A stretch of DNA of 64,000 nt from Leadbetterella sp. (GTDB taxonomy: Bacteria; Bacteroidota; Bacteroidia; Cytophagales; Spirosomataceae), in the NCBI GenBank assembly GCA_019638185.1, contig JAHBUH010000015.1, forward strand, positions 38,978-102,977. Reading direction: 5' to 3'. The position numbers and the translations under genes were made by a program. Shown here piece by piece: positions 51,578 to 63,531 of this stretch. The stretch's first letter is position 1; every line of letters begins with the position of its first letter. The notes beneath the pieces are model-generated. The model did not search any database. It saw only the letters and a list, made by a program, of their open reading frames with translations, and was not told the DNA's origin.

Positions 51578-54499
51578 ATGAAAAACAGAGGAGGAATTTT
51601 ACTCTTATTTGCCGCCTTGCTTCTGCTGAGCCTGTACTACCTGGCCAGAACCTGGAAGATCAATGAAATCCGTCAGGATGCTGCTTCGTATGCTACCGTA
51701 AACGGGAATGTGGATCCGGCAAAAAAACAATATTACCTGGATTCCCTGTGGAAACAGAAAGTTTTCTTAGGCTCTACCGTAGAAAGCCTGACCAAGCAGG
51801 AACTGGGTCTGGGCCTTGACCTTCAGGGCGGTATGCACGTGATCCTGGAGGTTTCTCCGGCTGACATCCTGAAGTCGCTCTCCAAAGGCTCCCGCGATCC
51901 GCGCGTGACCCAGGCCATTAACAAGACCCGGGAACTGGCCGCCAAAGGATCCATCAATTTCGTGGATCAGTTTGAGAAAGAATACAAGGCCCTGGCGCCG
52001 GATGCCAAGCTGGCCCCTGTTTTCTCTAACAGCTCAAACCGCGATGACCTTTCCCTGAACTCTTCGGATGCGCAGGTGAAAACCTATATCCAGAAGCAGA
52101 TTGACGGCGCGTTTGACCGGGCTTATAAAGTGATCCAGACCCGGGTAGATAAGTTCGGGGTGGCTAATGCTAACCTTTCGAAGATCCCCGGAACGAACCG
52201 GATCCAGGTGGAGCTTCCGGGAATTGATAACCCAGAAAGGGTAAGAAAACTGCTTTCGGGCTCAGCCAAGCTGGAGTTCTGCGAAGTATATACGCTCCAG
52301 GAGATCTCGCCGAACTTTGATCGCTTCACGGCGCTGCTGCTGAAGATTGACGGTGAGAATAAGGCCAAAGCCACTCCCGCAGCCGGTGCTGTTACGGATA
52401 CCACCAAGGCGGGCAGCTCACTGGCTTCCGCCCTGCAAACCAAGACCGATTCTACCGGAGCCGACTCTACCTCCAGCCTGAACTCGCTGACTAACATGTT
52501 CATCATGTCACCGTCAGGCCTGGCCATCAAGACCAAAGACACCATCCGGCTGAACAGCATCCTGAAAAGACCGGATGCACAAGGCATCTTCCCTGCTGAT
52601 ATGACCTTCCTTTACGATGTGAGCCCGCTGGAAAACACTACCGGTAACGAGGACATCGTAAATATCTACCCGATCAAAAACTTCGGTAACGCGCCCCTGG
52701 GCGGAGACGTGGTAACTGAGGCCCGCCAGGATTATGACCCTATGACCGGTAAGCCTAACGTTTCCATGCAGATGAACGCCACCGGAGCCCGGAAATGGAA
52801 AGACCTGACTGGTAAGAATGTGGGCCGGAGCATTGCCATCATCCTGGATAACTACGTATATTCTGCACCTAACGTGAACGGTGAAATAGCCGGCGGTAAC
52901 TCCTCTATTTCCGGTAGCTTCTCGGTAGAGCAGGCACAAGACCTTGCTAACGTGCTGAAAGCCGGTAAACTTCCCGCTCCTACCACCATTGTGGAAGAAG
53001 CCGTGGTAGGTGCTTCCGTAGGTTCACAGGCTTTCCATGCCGGGGTGATCTCCTCACTGGTGGGCCTGGTGGCCGTACTGATCTTCGTGGTAATGTATTA
53101 CAGCCGTGCCGGCTGGATCGCTAACCTGGCCCTGGTGATTAACCTGGTGCTGCTGTTAGGAATTATGGCGTCATTCGGCGCTACCATGACCCTCCCGGGT
53201 ATAGCCGGTATGGTACTTTCCATTGGTATGTCAGTGGATGCTAACGTACTGATCTATGAGCGGATCAAGGAAGAGATGGCCGCCGGTAAGAACTTCCCGT
53301 CGGCTATTGCCCTGGGTTTCAAAAACGCGATGCCGTCTATCATTGACTCCCAGCTGACTTCCGTGATCACCGGTGTGATCCTCTTTATTTTCGGTACGGG
53401 CCTGATCAAGGGTTTTGCCACTACCCTGCTGATCGGTATCGGTACCTCGCTCTTCTGTGCCATCTTTGTTTCCCGCCTGATCTTTGATAACCTGATCAAA
53501 AAAGGAAAAACCATTAACTTCCGTACGGCATGGACCGAGAAACTGTTTGGCGACAGTAACATTGACTTCATCAAAAACCGGAAACGTTTCTACATCATTT
53601 CGGGTGTCATTATGCTGATCGGGGTGATCTCTATTGCCGTGAGAGGTTTCAGCCTGGGTGTGGATTTCAAAGGCGGTAGAACATTTGAAGCTAAATTTGA
53701 AAAGAACATCAATACCGATGACGTGCGTGATGCGGTAGAAAAGGTATTTCCGGGATCCGCCGTGGAAGTAAAAACCTATGGCGGATTTGACAAAGTTAAA
53801 ATTACCTCGGCCTACCGGATCGATGACGCCGGCTTAGAAGTAGATGATCAGCTGAAGGCAGACCTGAATAAAGCCATCTCTGATGTGAAAGGCAACAAAG
53901 GTACCGTGGTGTCCACTTCCAAAGTAGGGGCTAACATTGCCCAGGATGCCATCTGGTCATCCGTTAAAGCCGTACTTTATGCCATTATCCTGACCTTCAT
54001 TTATATCCTGATCCGTTTCCGTCACCAGGCGTTCGGCTGGGGTGCTGTAATGGCGCTGGTGCATGACGTGGCTGTTATCCTGGGGATCTTCTCCATTTTC
54101 CACGGCTGGCTGCCTATCTCCCTGGATATTGACCAGGCGTTCATCGGTGCGGTACTGACCCTGCTGGGCTACTCTCTGAACGATACCGTGGTAATCTATG
54201 ACCGTATCCGGGAGTATATGGCCGAGAAGGGTGGAAAAACCGAGAGTATTGAAACGGTGATCAATAACGCCCTGAACAGTACGCTGAGCCGTACGGCCGT
54301 AACGGGTATTGCCACGCTGATCGTACTGTTTGTGCTGCTGGTGTTTGGTGGAGAAACCATCCGCGGCTTTATCTTCTGTATGTTCATCGGGGTAATAGTA
54401 GGTACCTACTCTTCCCTGTTTATCTCCGCTCCGTTTGTAGTGGATGCCCTGAACAGAAGTAACCGCAAGAAAGAGACTACTGTAGTTAAACCGGCCTAA
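51578..54499 (+). CDS. secDF: Fused protein-export subunit SecDF
   Basis: This 973-residue RND-type membrane protein joins SecD and SecF in one chain, as usual in Bacteroidota, and uses the proton-motive force to help pull proteins out of the Sec channel. SecD landmarks are GLGLDLQGGMHVILEV, NFVDQFEK and VLSIGMSVDANVLIYERIKEE; SecF landmarks are SLGVDFKGGRTFEAKF and LTLLGYSLNDTVVIYDRIRE. A Ser/Thr/Ala-rich insert (about 285-320) follows the first periplasmic domain. ATG 51578 is chosen since family members begin at MKNRGGILLLF; an upstream start at 51530 adds 16 residues. Confidence 0.96.
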   Translation: MKNRGGILLLFAALLLLSLYYLARTWKINEIRQDAASYATVNGNVDPAKKQYYLDSLWKQKVFLGSTVESLTKQELGLGLDLQGGMHVILEVSPADILKSLSKGSRDPRVTQAINKTRELAAKGSINFVDQFEKEYKALAPDAKLAPVFSNSSNRDDLSLNSSDAQVKTYIQKQIDGAFDRAYKVIQTRVDKFGVANANLSKIPGTNRIQVELPGIDNPERVRKLLSGSAKLEFCEVYTLQEISPNFDRFTALLLKIDGENKAKATPAAGAVTDTTKAGSSLASALQTKTDSTGADSTSSLNSLTNMFIMSPSGLAIKTKDTIRLNSILKRPDAQGIFPADMTFLYDVSPLENTTGNEDIVNIYPIKNFGNAPLGGDVVTEARQDYDPMTGKPNVSMQMNATGARKWKDLTGKNVGRSIAIILDNYVYSAPNVNGEIAGGNSSISGSFSVEQAQDLANVLKAGKLPAPTTIVEEAVVGASVGSQAFHAGVISSLVGLVAVLIFVVMYYSRAGWIANLALVINLVLLLGIMASFGATMTLPGIAGMVLSIGMSVDANVLIYERIKEEMAAGKNFPSAIALGFKNAMPSIIDSQLTSVITGVILFIFGTGLIKGFATTLLIGIGTSLFCAIFVSRLIFDNLIKKGKTINFRTAWTEKLFGDSNIDFIKNRKRFYIISGVIMLIGVISIAVRGFSLGVDFKGGRTFEAKFEKNINTDDVRDAVEKVFPGSAVEVKTYGGFDKVKITSAYRIDDAGLEVDDQLKADLNKAISDVKGNKGTVVSTSKVGANIAQDAIWSSVKAVLYAIILTFIYILIRFRHQAFGWGAVMALVHDVAVILGIFSIFHGWLPISLDIDQAFIGAVLTLLGYSLNDTVVIYDRIREYMAEKGGKTESIETVINNALNSTLSRTAVTGIATLIVLFVLLVFGGETIRGFIFCMFIGVIVGTYSSLFISAPFVVDALNRSNRKKETTVVKPA

Positions 54500-54513
54500 G
54501 CCGTTATAACCCA

Positions 54514-54554
54514 TAAAAAAACAGGAGCGGGCTGAGCCCGCTCCTGTTTTTTTA
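54514..54554. terminator. Bidirectional terminator between secDF and katG
   Basis: ACAGGAGCGGGC (54521-54532) and GCCCGCTCCTGT (54536-54547) form a perfect 12-bp stem with a TGA loop and A/T runs on both sides, between two convergent genes. Confidence 0.93.
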
Positions 54555-54568
54555 TGCCTGACCTTCTC

Positions 54569-56887
<2,319 letters not shown>

Positions 56888-56895
56888 TTATGACA

Positions 56896-56926
56896 TAAAA
56901 TTAGAAGAAATATTCATATTGACAAA
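56896..56926 (-). promoter_or_regulatory. Promoter of katG
   Basis: On the minus strand TTTG (56923-56926), 19 bases, TAATTTTA (56896-56903). The palindrome at 56947-56965 is centred around 65 bases before the predicted start, the classic LysR activation position. Confidence 0.6.
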
Positions 56927-56946
56927 CAAAATTATTTTTATATTTG
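56919..56946 (+). promoter_or_regulatory. Promoter of oxyR
   Basis: TTG (56919-56921), 17 bases, TATATTTG (56939-56946). The palindrome begins directly after the -7 box, so a bound regulator would block this promoter. Confidence 0.5.
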
Positions 56947-56965
56947 CTATTGATATTGTCAATAG
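56947..56965. promoter_or_regulatory. Likely OxyR-binding palindrome
   Basis: CTATTGA and TCAATAG are perfect 7-base arms around TATTG. The inner ATTG-N7-CAAT matches the T-N11-A rule of LysR-type sites. It ends three bases before the oxyR ATG. Confidence 0.65.
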
Positions 56966-56968
56966 CCT

Positions 56969-57901
56969 ATGAATATTCAACAGTTGCAGTATATTATCGC
57001 TTTAGACCGGTATAAAAATTTTACGAAAGCCTCCGAAAGCTGTTTCATCACCCAGGCCACCATGAGCACCATGATCCGCCGGCTGGAAGAGGAGCTGGAG
57101 GTGGTGATCTTTGACCGGAAGGCTAATCCCATCCTCACCACCGATGCCGGTAAAGAGATCATTGCCGAAGCTGAAAAAGCCCTGGTACACATTAAAAACA
57201 TGGCCCTGGTGGCTAAGGAAGACAGCTGGCTATTTGAAGGAAACGTCCGTATCGGTATCATTCCCACCATAGCGAACTCCCTGCTGCCCCTGGTGCTGAA
57301 GCCCGTGATGGGGCTCTACCCCCGGCTGGAGATCACGCTGACGGAGATCACTACTGAAAATGTGCTGGAACAACTGAAAGATAACCAACTGGATTTCGGG
57401 ATTATTTCCACCCCGGTAGATGCCAAAGGCTATGACACCGAAATACTGTATTATGAACCCCTGAAAGTTTACGGGAAACTCCGTTCCAATAAAAAATACC
57501 TGATGACCAGTGATCTCACCCGCGAAACCCACTGGCTCCTGGAAGACGGCCACTGCATCCGTGACCAGATCATGAGTTACTGCTCCCTGCAGAATAAGGG
57601 CAATCACCTGGCTAACCTCAAATTCCAGTCGCATTCTTTTGAAACCCTCCTGAACATGGTAGACAGCTTCGGCGGGCTCACCATCATCCCGGAACTGTAC
57701 GTGCAGACCCTGTCTGAAAAGCAGCAAAGCAAGATCCTGGAATTTGAAAAACCATACCCGGTGCGGGAGGTCAGCATGGTCTCTTACCGCTCCGATGTCA
57801 AACATAAGCTGGGGAAAGCGCTGGCGGCCCGGATCCGGCAGATTGCGGAAGGCGTTCTGAAAGTAGATCTTAAACAGGCCGTGATTCTGAAAGGCCAGTA
57901 A
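56969..57901 (+). CDS. oxyR: Peroxide-sensing LysR regulator OxyR
   Basis: This 310-residue LysR-family activator has the N-terminal HTH (YKNFTKASESCFITQATMSTMIRRLEEEL) and a C-terminal sensing domain with the redox pair C196 and C205 (HCIRDQIMSYC), spaced CX8C as in E. coli OxyR. Peroxide would form a disulfide and activate katG, which is divergent. The palindrome before its start suggests autorepression. The stop is 58 bases from convergent gatC. Confidence 0.96.
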   Translation: MNIQQLQYIIALDRYKNFTKASESCFITQATMSTMIRRLEEELEVVIFDRKANPILTTDAGKEIIAEAEKALVHIKNMALVAKEDSWLFEGNVRIGIIPTIANSLLPLVLKPVMGLYPRLEITLTEITTENVLEQLKDNQLDFGIISTPVDAKGYDTEILYYEPLKVYGKLRSNKKYLMTSDLTRETHWLLEDGHCIRDQIMSYCSLQNKGNHLANLKFQSHSFETLLNMVDSFGGLTIIPELYVQTLSEKQQSKILEFEKPYPVREVSMVSYRSDVKHKLGKALAARIRQIAEGVLKVDLKQAVILKGQ

Positions 57902-57959
57902 CACCGGCGCGGCGGAAAAGCCGGTCAGCCAGGCTCCTGTGAAATGCCCGGCAGAGAGG

Positions 57960-58244
57960 TTATATGACCTTGACCACTTTAAAATGCCCGTCTTCTTTTT
58001 GAGGGGCGTTCAGCAGCCCTTCTTCACGGGTGAGGTCATTATGGGCCACATCCTCGCGGTAAGAATTGATATTGGCATGCATGTGAATAACGGGCTCCAC
58101 ACCCGTGGTGTCTACCTCATCCAGCTGGTCTATCCAGGTCAGGATCTGCTCGATATCCACGGAAAGCTGATCTTCCTCTTCCGGAGTGAGTTCCAGCCGG
58201 GCCAGGTGGGCCACTTTCTTAAGGGTGGTGATGTCTATGGGCAT
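57960..58244 (-). CDS. gatC: Asp/Glu-tRNA amidotransferase subunit C
   Basis: This 94-residue subunit wraps around GatA and helps form Gln-tRNA(Gln) or Asn-tRNA(Asn) by transamidation. The family opening is IDITTLKKVAHLARLELTPEE, with LTWIDQLDEVDTTGVEP in the middle and LNAPQKEDGHFKVVKVI at the end. gatA and gatB are not in the window, the common Bacteroidota separation. Its start lies 26 bases inside the end of the preceding acyltransferase gene. Confidence 0.94.
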   Translation of the reverse strand: MPIDITTLKKVAHLARLELTPEEEDQLSVDIEQILTWIDQLDEVDTTGVEPVIHMHANINSYREDVAHNDLTREEGLLNAPQKEDGHFKVVKVI

Positions 58245-58959
58245 CTATTTCGGTTTGAATGACGGTATACACTTCCTGCTTCAGCTCATCCATGGTCTTT
58301 CCTTCCGGGAAAACGGGTTCATGGATGACCACCCGGGGAAAATCCCAAAAGATAAAAGCTCCGGGCATAATGCGGTACAAATTTACGAAAGTTATCGGAA
58401 CTATGGGCGTTTTACTTTCCATGGCCAGCACAAAAGCCCCATCTTTAAAAGGCTGCTTCATCACCGGGATGGTCTCACTCAATATCCCGCCCTCCGGCAT
58501 GATGAAGAGGCTCCGGCCATCGGCCAGGGCCTTCATGGAGCGCTTGAACGACTTCACCCGGCTGTTCTTATCGCTACGGTCCACCTGGATGTGCAGCCGC
58601 GCAAACATATAGCCCAGCAGGGGCACCTTCTTCACGGAGCTTTTGCCCATATAGGAAAAGTAATTCCGTACCACCTTCATTCCTACGGCCACATCGAGGT
58701 AGGAAAAATGATTAGCCACAAAAATGTAGTGTCCCTTCTTATCCGGCCGGAAGTGGTATTCGGTCTTTACCCAGAGCCCGGTGATAAAGAAGAAAATATC
58801 GGCCCATACATTGGTCAGCCGGGTGCCCAGCCAGTTCCAGCTTTTTACCTGTATACAGATGAATATAAACGGAAAGAGGGCCAGGAAGACCACGACCAAC
58901 CAAAATACGCACCAGGCATTGTACAGGTAATCCAGTAAATTAGCTTTCCTTCGAGACAT
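58219..58959 (-). CDS. plsC: PlsC-type 1-acylglycerol-3-phosphate acyltransferase
   Basis: This 246-residue lysophosphatidate acyltransferase makes phosphatidate in the inner membrane. The HX4D motif is ANHFSYLDVA, followed by SSVKKVPLLGYMFARLHIQVDRSDK, LFIMPEGGILSE and TPIVPITFVNLYRIMPG. An N-terminal amphipathic/membrane helix pair anchors it. It overlaps terC by 20 bases and gatC by 26 bases in different frames. A second, less related PlsC-type gene is at 45026. Confidence 0.92.
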   Translation of the reverse strand: MSRRKANLLDYLYNAWCVFWLVVVFLALFPFIFICIQVKSWNWLGTRLTNVWADIFFFITGLWVKTEYHFRPDKKGHYIFVANHFSYLDVAVGMKVVRNYFSYMGKSSVKKVPLLGYMFARLHIQVDRSDKNSRVKSFKRSMKALADGRSLFIMPEGGILSETIPVMKQPFKDGAFVLAMESKTPIVPITFVNLYRIMPGAFIFWDFPRVVIHEPVFPEGKTMDELKQEVYTVIQTEIDAHRHHHP

Positions 58960-59710
58960 GCTTTTTCAGTTGTACCGGCGGTGTGGTTTTCTTCCGCATT
59001 TTCATATTCAGCAGCTCCACAAAGAACGAGAACGCCATGGCAAAGTACACGTAGCCCTTAGGCACATGCACGTGAAAGGCCTCAGCCACCAGCAGCGTAC
59101 CGATCAGTAGCAGGAAGGAAAGGGCCAGGATCTTCACGGTAGGGTGCTTCTCCACAAAATCACCGATAGGCTTGGCAAAGATCAGCATAACAATAGACGA
59201 CAGCACGATAGACGCCGCCATCACCGCAATGATGCTGGTCATCCCTACGGCGGTAATGATAGAATCTATGGAGAAAATAATATTGATCAGTACAATATCC
59301 AGGATGGCTCTCTGCAGGGTAGCGGCCGTTTTACCGGTGGAAACCTGGTCGCCGTCTTCCCCTTCCAGCTTATGGTGGATCTCAGACGTGGTCTTGTAGA
59401 GCAGAAAAACACCCCCGCCCAGGATCAGGAGATCTTTGCCGGAAATACCGATGTCCCACGGCAGGCCCAGATCCTGCAGGTTAAACAGCGGAGCCTGCAG
59501 CTTCAGGATCAAACCCAGGATAAACAGCAGGCCGATCCGGATGAACATGGCCAGGATGACCCCCCAGTTACGGGCCTTTCGTTCATCTTCCGGCTTCAGC
59601 TTAGAGGCAATCACCGAAATAAAGATAATATTATCTACCCCCAGAATAATTTCCAGCAGGGTAATGGTAAAGACACTGGTCAGTGCGGCAGAAGTAAAAA
59701 GTTCTTCCAT
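58940..59710 (-). CDS. TerC family integral membrane protein
   Basis: This is a 256-residue membrane protein with seven helices and the TerC signatures LEIILGVDNIIFISVIA and DIVLINIIFSIDSIITAVG (the conserved Asp residues suggest metal transport). Relatives export manganese or support secretion of metal-loaded proteins; tellurite resistance is not implied. It leads the overlapping terC-plsC-gatC run. Confidence 0.92.
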   Translation of the reverse strand: MEELFTSAALTSVFTITLLEIILGVDNIIFISVIASKLKPEDERKARNWGVILAMFIRIGLLFILGLILKLQAPLFNLQDLGLPWDIGISGKDLLILGGGVFLLYKTTSEIHHKLEGEDGDQVSTGKTAATLQRAILDIVLINIIFSIDSIITAVGMTSIIAVMAASIVLSSIVMLIFAKPIGDFVEKHPTVKILALSFLLLIGTLLVAEAFHVHVPKGYVYFAMAFSFFVELLNMKMRKKTTPPVQLKKHVSKES

Positions 59711-59762
59711 TTAAGAAATGTTTGGGCAAAAATAGCTATTGCGGGCATACCAAATGTAAAAC

Positions 59763-61355
59763 TCAAATAAAATTATCCAGGTTTATCTCCCGGGTAACAT
59801 TCACTTCATCCGCGAAAGCCTGGTCATGAGAGATCAGTAAAAGCGTGCCTTTATACGCTTTTACGGCAGCCGTCAGGATTTCAAGGCTGGGAATATCCAG
59901 GTTATTGGTGGGCTCATCCAGGATGATCATATCGGGTGAAGTACCGCCGATGGTGATACAGCAAAGCATCAGTCTGACCCTTTCTCCGCCACTCAGCGCA
60001 GCGCAGGGTTTGTCCCAGTCTTCCTTCGGGAAAAGTAAGCGATGGAGATTCATCTTTACTTCATGCACAGGGACAGCAAGGGTATTGAAGGCCTGAACCT
60101 GTTCATACACGGTCTTATCGGGGTCCAGAAGGGAATAATCCTGGTCCACATACACCCTCCTGCCTTCCGCCCGGTAGACTTTCCCTGATTCCGGAGTAAG
60201 TCCCCCGGAAATAATTTTCATCAGCGTGCTCTTTCCCGAACCGTTCCGCCCTTTAACAGCAATCCGATCCCCACTCTCTATCTGAAAATCCAACGATTCC
60301 TTCCAAAGTACCTGCCCGTCATACTTCCAGTTCAGCGCTTCGGCTGAAAACAGTACCTTACCCTTATGTAAAACCGAATCCTCAAAACCAAACTTCATCC
60401 TGTCGATATCCGGGACCCAGGTCTTCAGCTCCCTGAGCTCTTCCGAAATAGCGGCCACTTTGTCTTCGTGTACATCTTTTAACCTGGAGGTGCTCTTTTC
60501 TGCGCTGTTCCGGAGCGTATTCATCATGATACGGGCCACACCTGCCTTTTCCTGCTTCTTTTTCCCCCGTGCGTCCATCTTAAGCTGCCTTTCAGTAGCC
60601 TGGCGTTCCTTTTCTTTTGCCTTTTTAAGCTCCTTCTCTTTACTCCGCATCCCGGCTTCGGCCGATTCACTCAGCAGCTTTTTCTGATCTTTATAAAACG
60701 AATAATTTCCGCCGTACGCAGTGATTCCCCAGGGAGTAAGCTCCAGGATGCTGTGCATATAATCCAGCAAGGTACGGTCATGACTGATCACCAGCATAGT
60801 AGCAGGAGAGTCTTTCATGAAATCATATAAGCGGCTCCTGCTTAGCGTGTCCAGGTGATTAGTGGGCTCATCCATCAGCACCAGGTCTGGCTGATGGATA
60901 CGGATACCGGCTAAGAATACCCGGGCTTTTTCTCCGCCACTCAGGGTGCTCATTTCCCGGTCCAGGCCCACTGTGCGAATCCCCCAATGTTCCAGGGCTT
61001 CCCTGCATTTTTCTTCCAGGTCCCACTCGTCGTTCAGGGCTTCCAGGTTTTCTTCCGTCACTTCCCCGGCCAGTATCCGGTGCAAGGCGTTCAGCGGCTC
61101 GCTTACCCCTAATGCTTCCGTCACGGTCAGATGGTCAAACTGCCCTAACGCCTGGGGAATGTAATAGGGTTTTGTACCGGTAGAAACGGTTCCCGAAGCC
61201 GGTGAAACCTGTCCGGCCATAATCTTCATGAGCGTAGATTTCCCTATGCCGTTATTCCCGATCAGCCCGGCTTTCCCGCCGCGATTCAAATAAATACTTA
61301 TATTCTGAAACAGCACTTCCTGATCCGGAAGCACATACGATATTTCGTGCAACAT
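59763..61355 (-). CDS. ABC-F family ATP-binding protein
   Basis: This 530-residue soluble protein has two ABC domains and no membrane part, as in ribosome-acting ABC-F factors. Walker A sites are GNNGIGKS (33-40) and GRNGSGKS (369-376), signatures LSGGEKAR (138-145) and LSGGERVR. The linker between domains (about 225-320) is strongly charged and Lys/Glu-rich, as in ribosome-protection and EttA-like proteins. It probably relieves stalled ribosomes; some relatives give antibiotic resistance, which cannot be judged here. Confidence 0.92.
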   Translation of the reverse strand: MLHEISYVLPDQEVLFQNISIYLNRGGKAGLIGNNGIGKSTLMKIMAGQVSPASGTVSTGTKPYYIPQALGQFDHLTVTEALGVSEPLNALHRILAGEVTEENLEALNDEWDLEEKCREALEHWGIRTVGLDREMSTLSGGEKARVFLAGIRIHQPDLVLMDEPTNHLDTLSRSRLYDFMKDSPATMLVISHDRTLLDYMHSILELTPWGITAYGGNYSFYKDQKKLLSESAEAGMRSKEKELKKAKEKERQATERQLKMDARGKKKQEKAGVARIMMNTLRNSAEKSTSRLKDVHEDKVAAISEELRELKTWVPDIDRMKFGFEDSVLHKGKVLFSAEALNWKYDGQVLWKESLDFQIESGDRIAVKGRNGSGKSTLMKIISGGLTPESGKVYRAEGRRVYVDQDYSLLDPDKTVYEQVQAFNTLAVPVHEVKMNLHRLLFPKEDWDKPCAALSGGERVRLMLCCITIGGTSPDMIILDEPTNNLDIPSLEILTAAVKAYKGTLLLISHDQAFADEVNVTREINLDNFI

Positions 61356-61474
61356 AATTTCTCTGGGATTAAATAATAAGTCACCGGATCGTTTCCGGCT
61401 TCATTTACAGTCCTTCAGGAAATTATATCTCACATAAAAAAATAAAAAGAGGATGTCAGTTATTTAGCAAACCC

Positions 61475-61496
61475 CGAAACTCCCGTTTTAGTTTCG
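61475..61496. other. Short inverted repeat of unknown role
   Basis: CGAAACT (61475-61481) and AGTTTCG (61490-61496) are perfect 7-base arms with an 8-base spacer. It lies in the 233-base gap downstream of the BlaR1-like gene and upstream of the ABC-F gene. It lacks a good T run, so a terminator is doubtful. Confidence 0.3.
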
Positions 61497-61588
61497 TGCG
61501 GGCCGGTGAAATTACCGGAAAGCGGGGATATAAACAGCAATATCCGGTGGGAAAACCCATCGGACATTGCGAAAGTACTCTTCCCGAT

Positions 61589-63523
61589 TCAAAAATCAGA
61601 AGACCAGTTGTTCATATAGTTAGACCGGCCATTACGGAATTTCCAGGACAGGTTCCCTCCTTTCCGGATAATGGAGAAGTCGCGTGCCTCTACGTACTTC
61701 TCGTCCATATACCCCTTATCCGTAAAATGCTTATTAAGCAGGTTCCACACCTTTTCGTAGTCGGCCTGGCTCCTGGCGGAGCCATTGATCATCAGCTCTT
61801 TATCTTTGATGATAAGGGTCACGTCTCCTTTGCCGGAAATAAGGCCGGCACCCGCCAGATCCTGCATAAAATCATTCATGCTTTTCTCCATTGCCGCTCT
61901 CTTTTTTTCAGCCAGGATCCTGATCTCTTCACTTTTCAGCTGAATGATCGTGGAAAGGCTGTCTATGGGGGCATGGTTCAGAGAGATCTCTTCCTGCAGT
62001 TTTTCAATGGGTGCCTGTTCTTTGCTGATTTTATCCTGCAATACAGCGATCTGGTTATGTAATTCCTCCAATTGCGAATTACTGGCCTCAAAATTCTTTT
62101 CCAGCTTTTCCCGTTTTTCTTCCAGTTGGCGCTCCAGCTTTTCCTTTTCTTTATCGCTCAAATCGGTTCTCCGGCTCAGCTTCCTGGAATCCAGGTCCAG
62201 CTGCATCCTCTGCAGGGCCAGCTCCTGCTGTTCCATAGCCGGTATTTCAATTTTTTCAGCTTTCTCCGTGATCTCCCGGGAAAGTTTTTCGATGGCCCGG
62301 CTATGGTTTTCCTGGATCCGGGTGCTGATGCCCGCTATCTTTCCCGAATACTTCTGAATCTCTCCCGAAAGCGCCTCGATTTCCTGCTGGAGCTTTTCCA
62401 TCCGGGTATCCAGGGTATCTTTCCCGGCTACCGCCTTTTCTTTTTGGGAAAGCGGGGTGTTCAACTCTCGTACGGAAGTGGTTTCTTCCTGTAGCTCCGG
62501 CTCTTCCACGATCTCCTCTTTGGCATATACCACGCCACCAAAGAACAGGCTCATCACAAAAAGTACTCCGAAGACATTGGCGGGATTGAAATACCCGGAA
62601 GGATTTACCCCGGCAATGCGCTTTACGCGGGTCAGCAGGGAATCATTCTTCTTTCCGAAGGCCATAGCAAACGGCACCGCGTAATCCGCCACTTCCACGA
62701 GGGCCTTGGCCAGCACCAGGCGGTTTCCGCAAACCTCCAGGGCAATGTCATCGCAGCAATTCTCGCGCTCCGTTCTGATCCGCGAAGATACGATCCAGAC
62801 AAAGGGGTTAAAGAAGAAAAGAATCTCTGCAAAGCTCTGGAAGATGTTTACCAGGTAATCCTGTCTTTTAATGTGCGCCAGCTCATGGGCCAGGATGGCT
62901 TCCAGGTGCTGAACACTTAAGCCGCTCAGCATACCCACCGGAAACAGGATCACGGGTTTCAACCAGCCTACGGTCACCGGTGCTGTGAGCTCGCGGGTTT
63001 CGGCGAGCTTAACAGCATCTGAAACGCCCACCCGCTCCCGGATTTCCTGCATCAGCTCCTGCGCTTTCTCACTGATCAGCGGCAGGGATGACCTTTTCAG
63101 CTTCTCAATAAAGAGCAGGCCTAATGACATCCTGCCCAGCAGGAAAAGTACGCCGAGGGTCCATAAGACCGCCACCTGGTCAATGTGCGCGTTAATAAAG
63201 AAAAGAAAGGAATCCCATGCGCTTTGATCAGCGGCAGCAGAGGCTTCCACCCATAAGGTTTCTCCGCTCAGGAAGGATTCCGATCCGCTCAGGTTAAACG
63301 ACTGTGCCGGTTGATACAGGTAAAAGAAGGTGAATACGGAAACACCCACCAGGAGCATCAGGCTACCCATGGCCAGGTAATAGCGGTGACGCGCCTGCTT
63401 TACCCCCAGCGATAATAACCAGAATACCAATACGATAAGTGCTCCCTGCCAGAGCGAGTGGAGCAGGGTGTAGCCTAGGGCCGAGCTGATGTTTTCAGGA
63501 AATGTTATTAATAGCTTTTTCAT
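61589..63523 (-). CDS. BlaR1/MecR1-type M56 metallopeptidase with coiled-coil domain
   Basis: This 644-residue membrane sensor-protease has about four membrane helices, the zinc motif HELAH (213-217) and the second ligand region RENCCDDIAL (about 254-262). After the last helix (315-334), residues 355-560 form a long charged coiled coil (heptad-like LQQEIEALSGEIQKYSGKI, LERQLEEKREKLEKNFEAS), then an ordered C-terminal region (SGKGDVTLIIKDKELMINGS). The penicillin-binding sensor domain of true BlaR1 is absent. It is expected to cut the BlaI-type repressor encoded eight bases upstream when it senses a periplasmic signal. Confidence 0.9.
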   Translation of the reverse strand: MKKLLITFPENISSALGYTLLHSLWQGALIVLVFWLLSLGVKQARHRYYLAMGSLMLLVGVSVFTFFYLYQPAQSFNLSGSESFLSGETLWVEASAAADQSAWDSFLFFINAHIDQVAVLWTLGVLFLLGRMSLGLLFIEKLKRSSLPLISEKAQELMQEIRERVGVSDAVKLAETRELTAPVTVGWLKPVILFPVGMLSGLSVQHLEAILAHELAHIKRQDYLVNIFQSFAEILFFFNPFVWIVSSRIRTERENCCDDIALEVCGNRLVLAKALVEVADYAVPFAMAFGKKNDSLLTRVKRIAGVNPSGYFNPANVFGVLFVMSLFFGGVVYAKEEIVEEPELQEETTSVRELNTPLSQKEKAVAGKDTLDTRMEKLQQEIEALSGEIQKYSGKIAGISTRIQENHSRAIEKLSREITEKAEKIEIPAMEQQELALQRMQLDLDSRKLSRRTDLSDKEKEKLERQLEEKREKLEKNFEASNSQLEELHNQIAVLQDKISKEQAPIEKLQEEISLNHAPIDSLSTIIQLKSEEIRILAEKKRAAMEKSMNDFMQDLAGAGLISGKGDVTLIIKDKELMINGSARSQADYEKVWNLLNKHFTDKGYMDEKYVEARDFSIIRKGGNLSWKFRNGRSNYMNNWSSDF

Positions 63524-63531
63524 AATTGTTT

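Noticed and set aside
58940-59710. Tellurite-resistance determinant
   Set aside because: TerC-family proteins alone do not give this; no terD/terZ-type genes are present.
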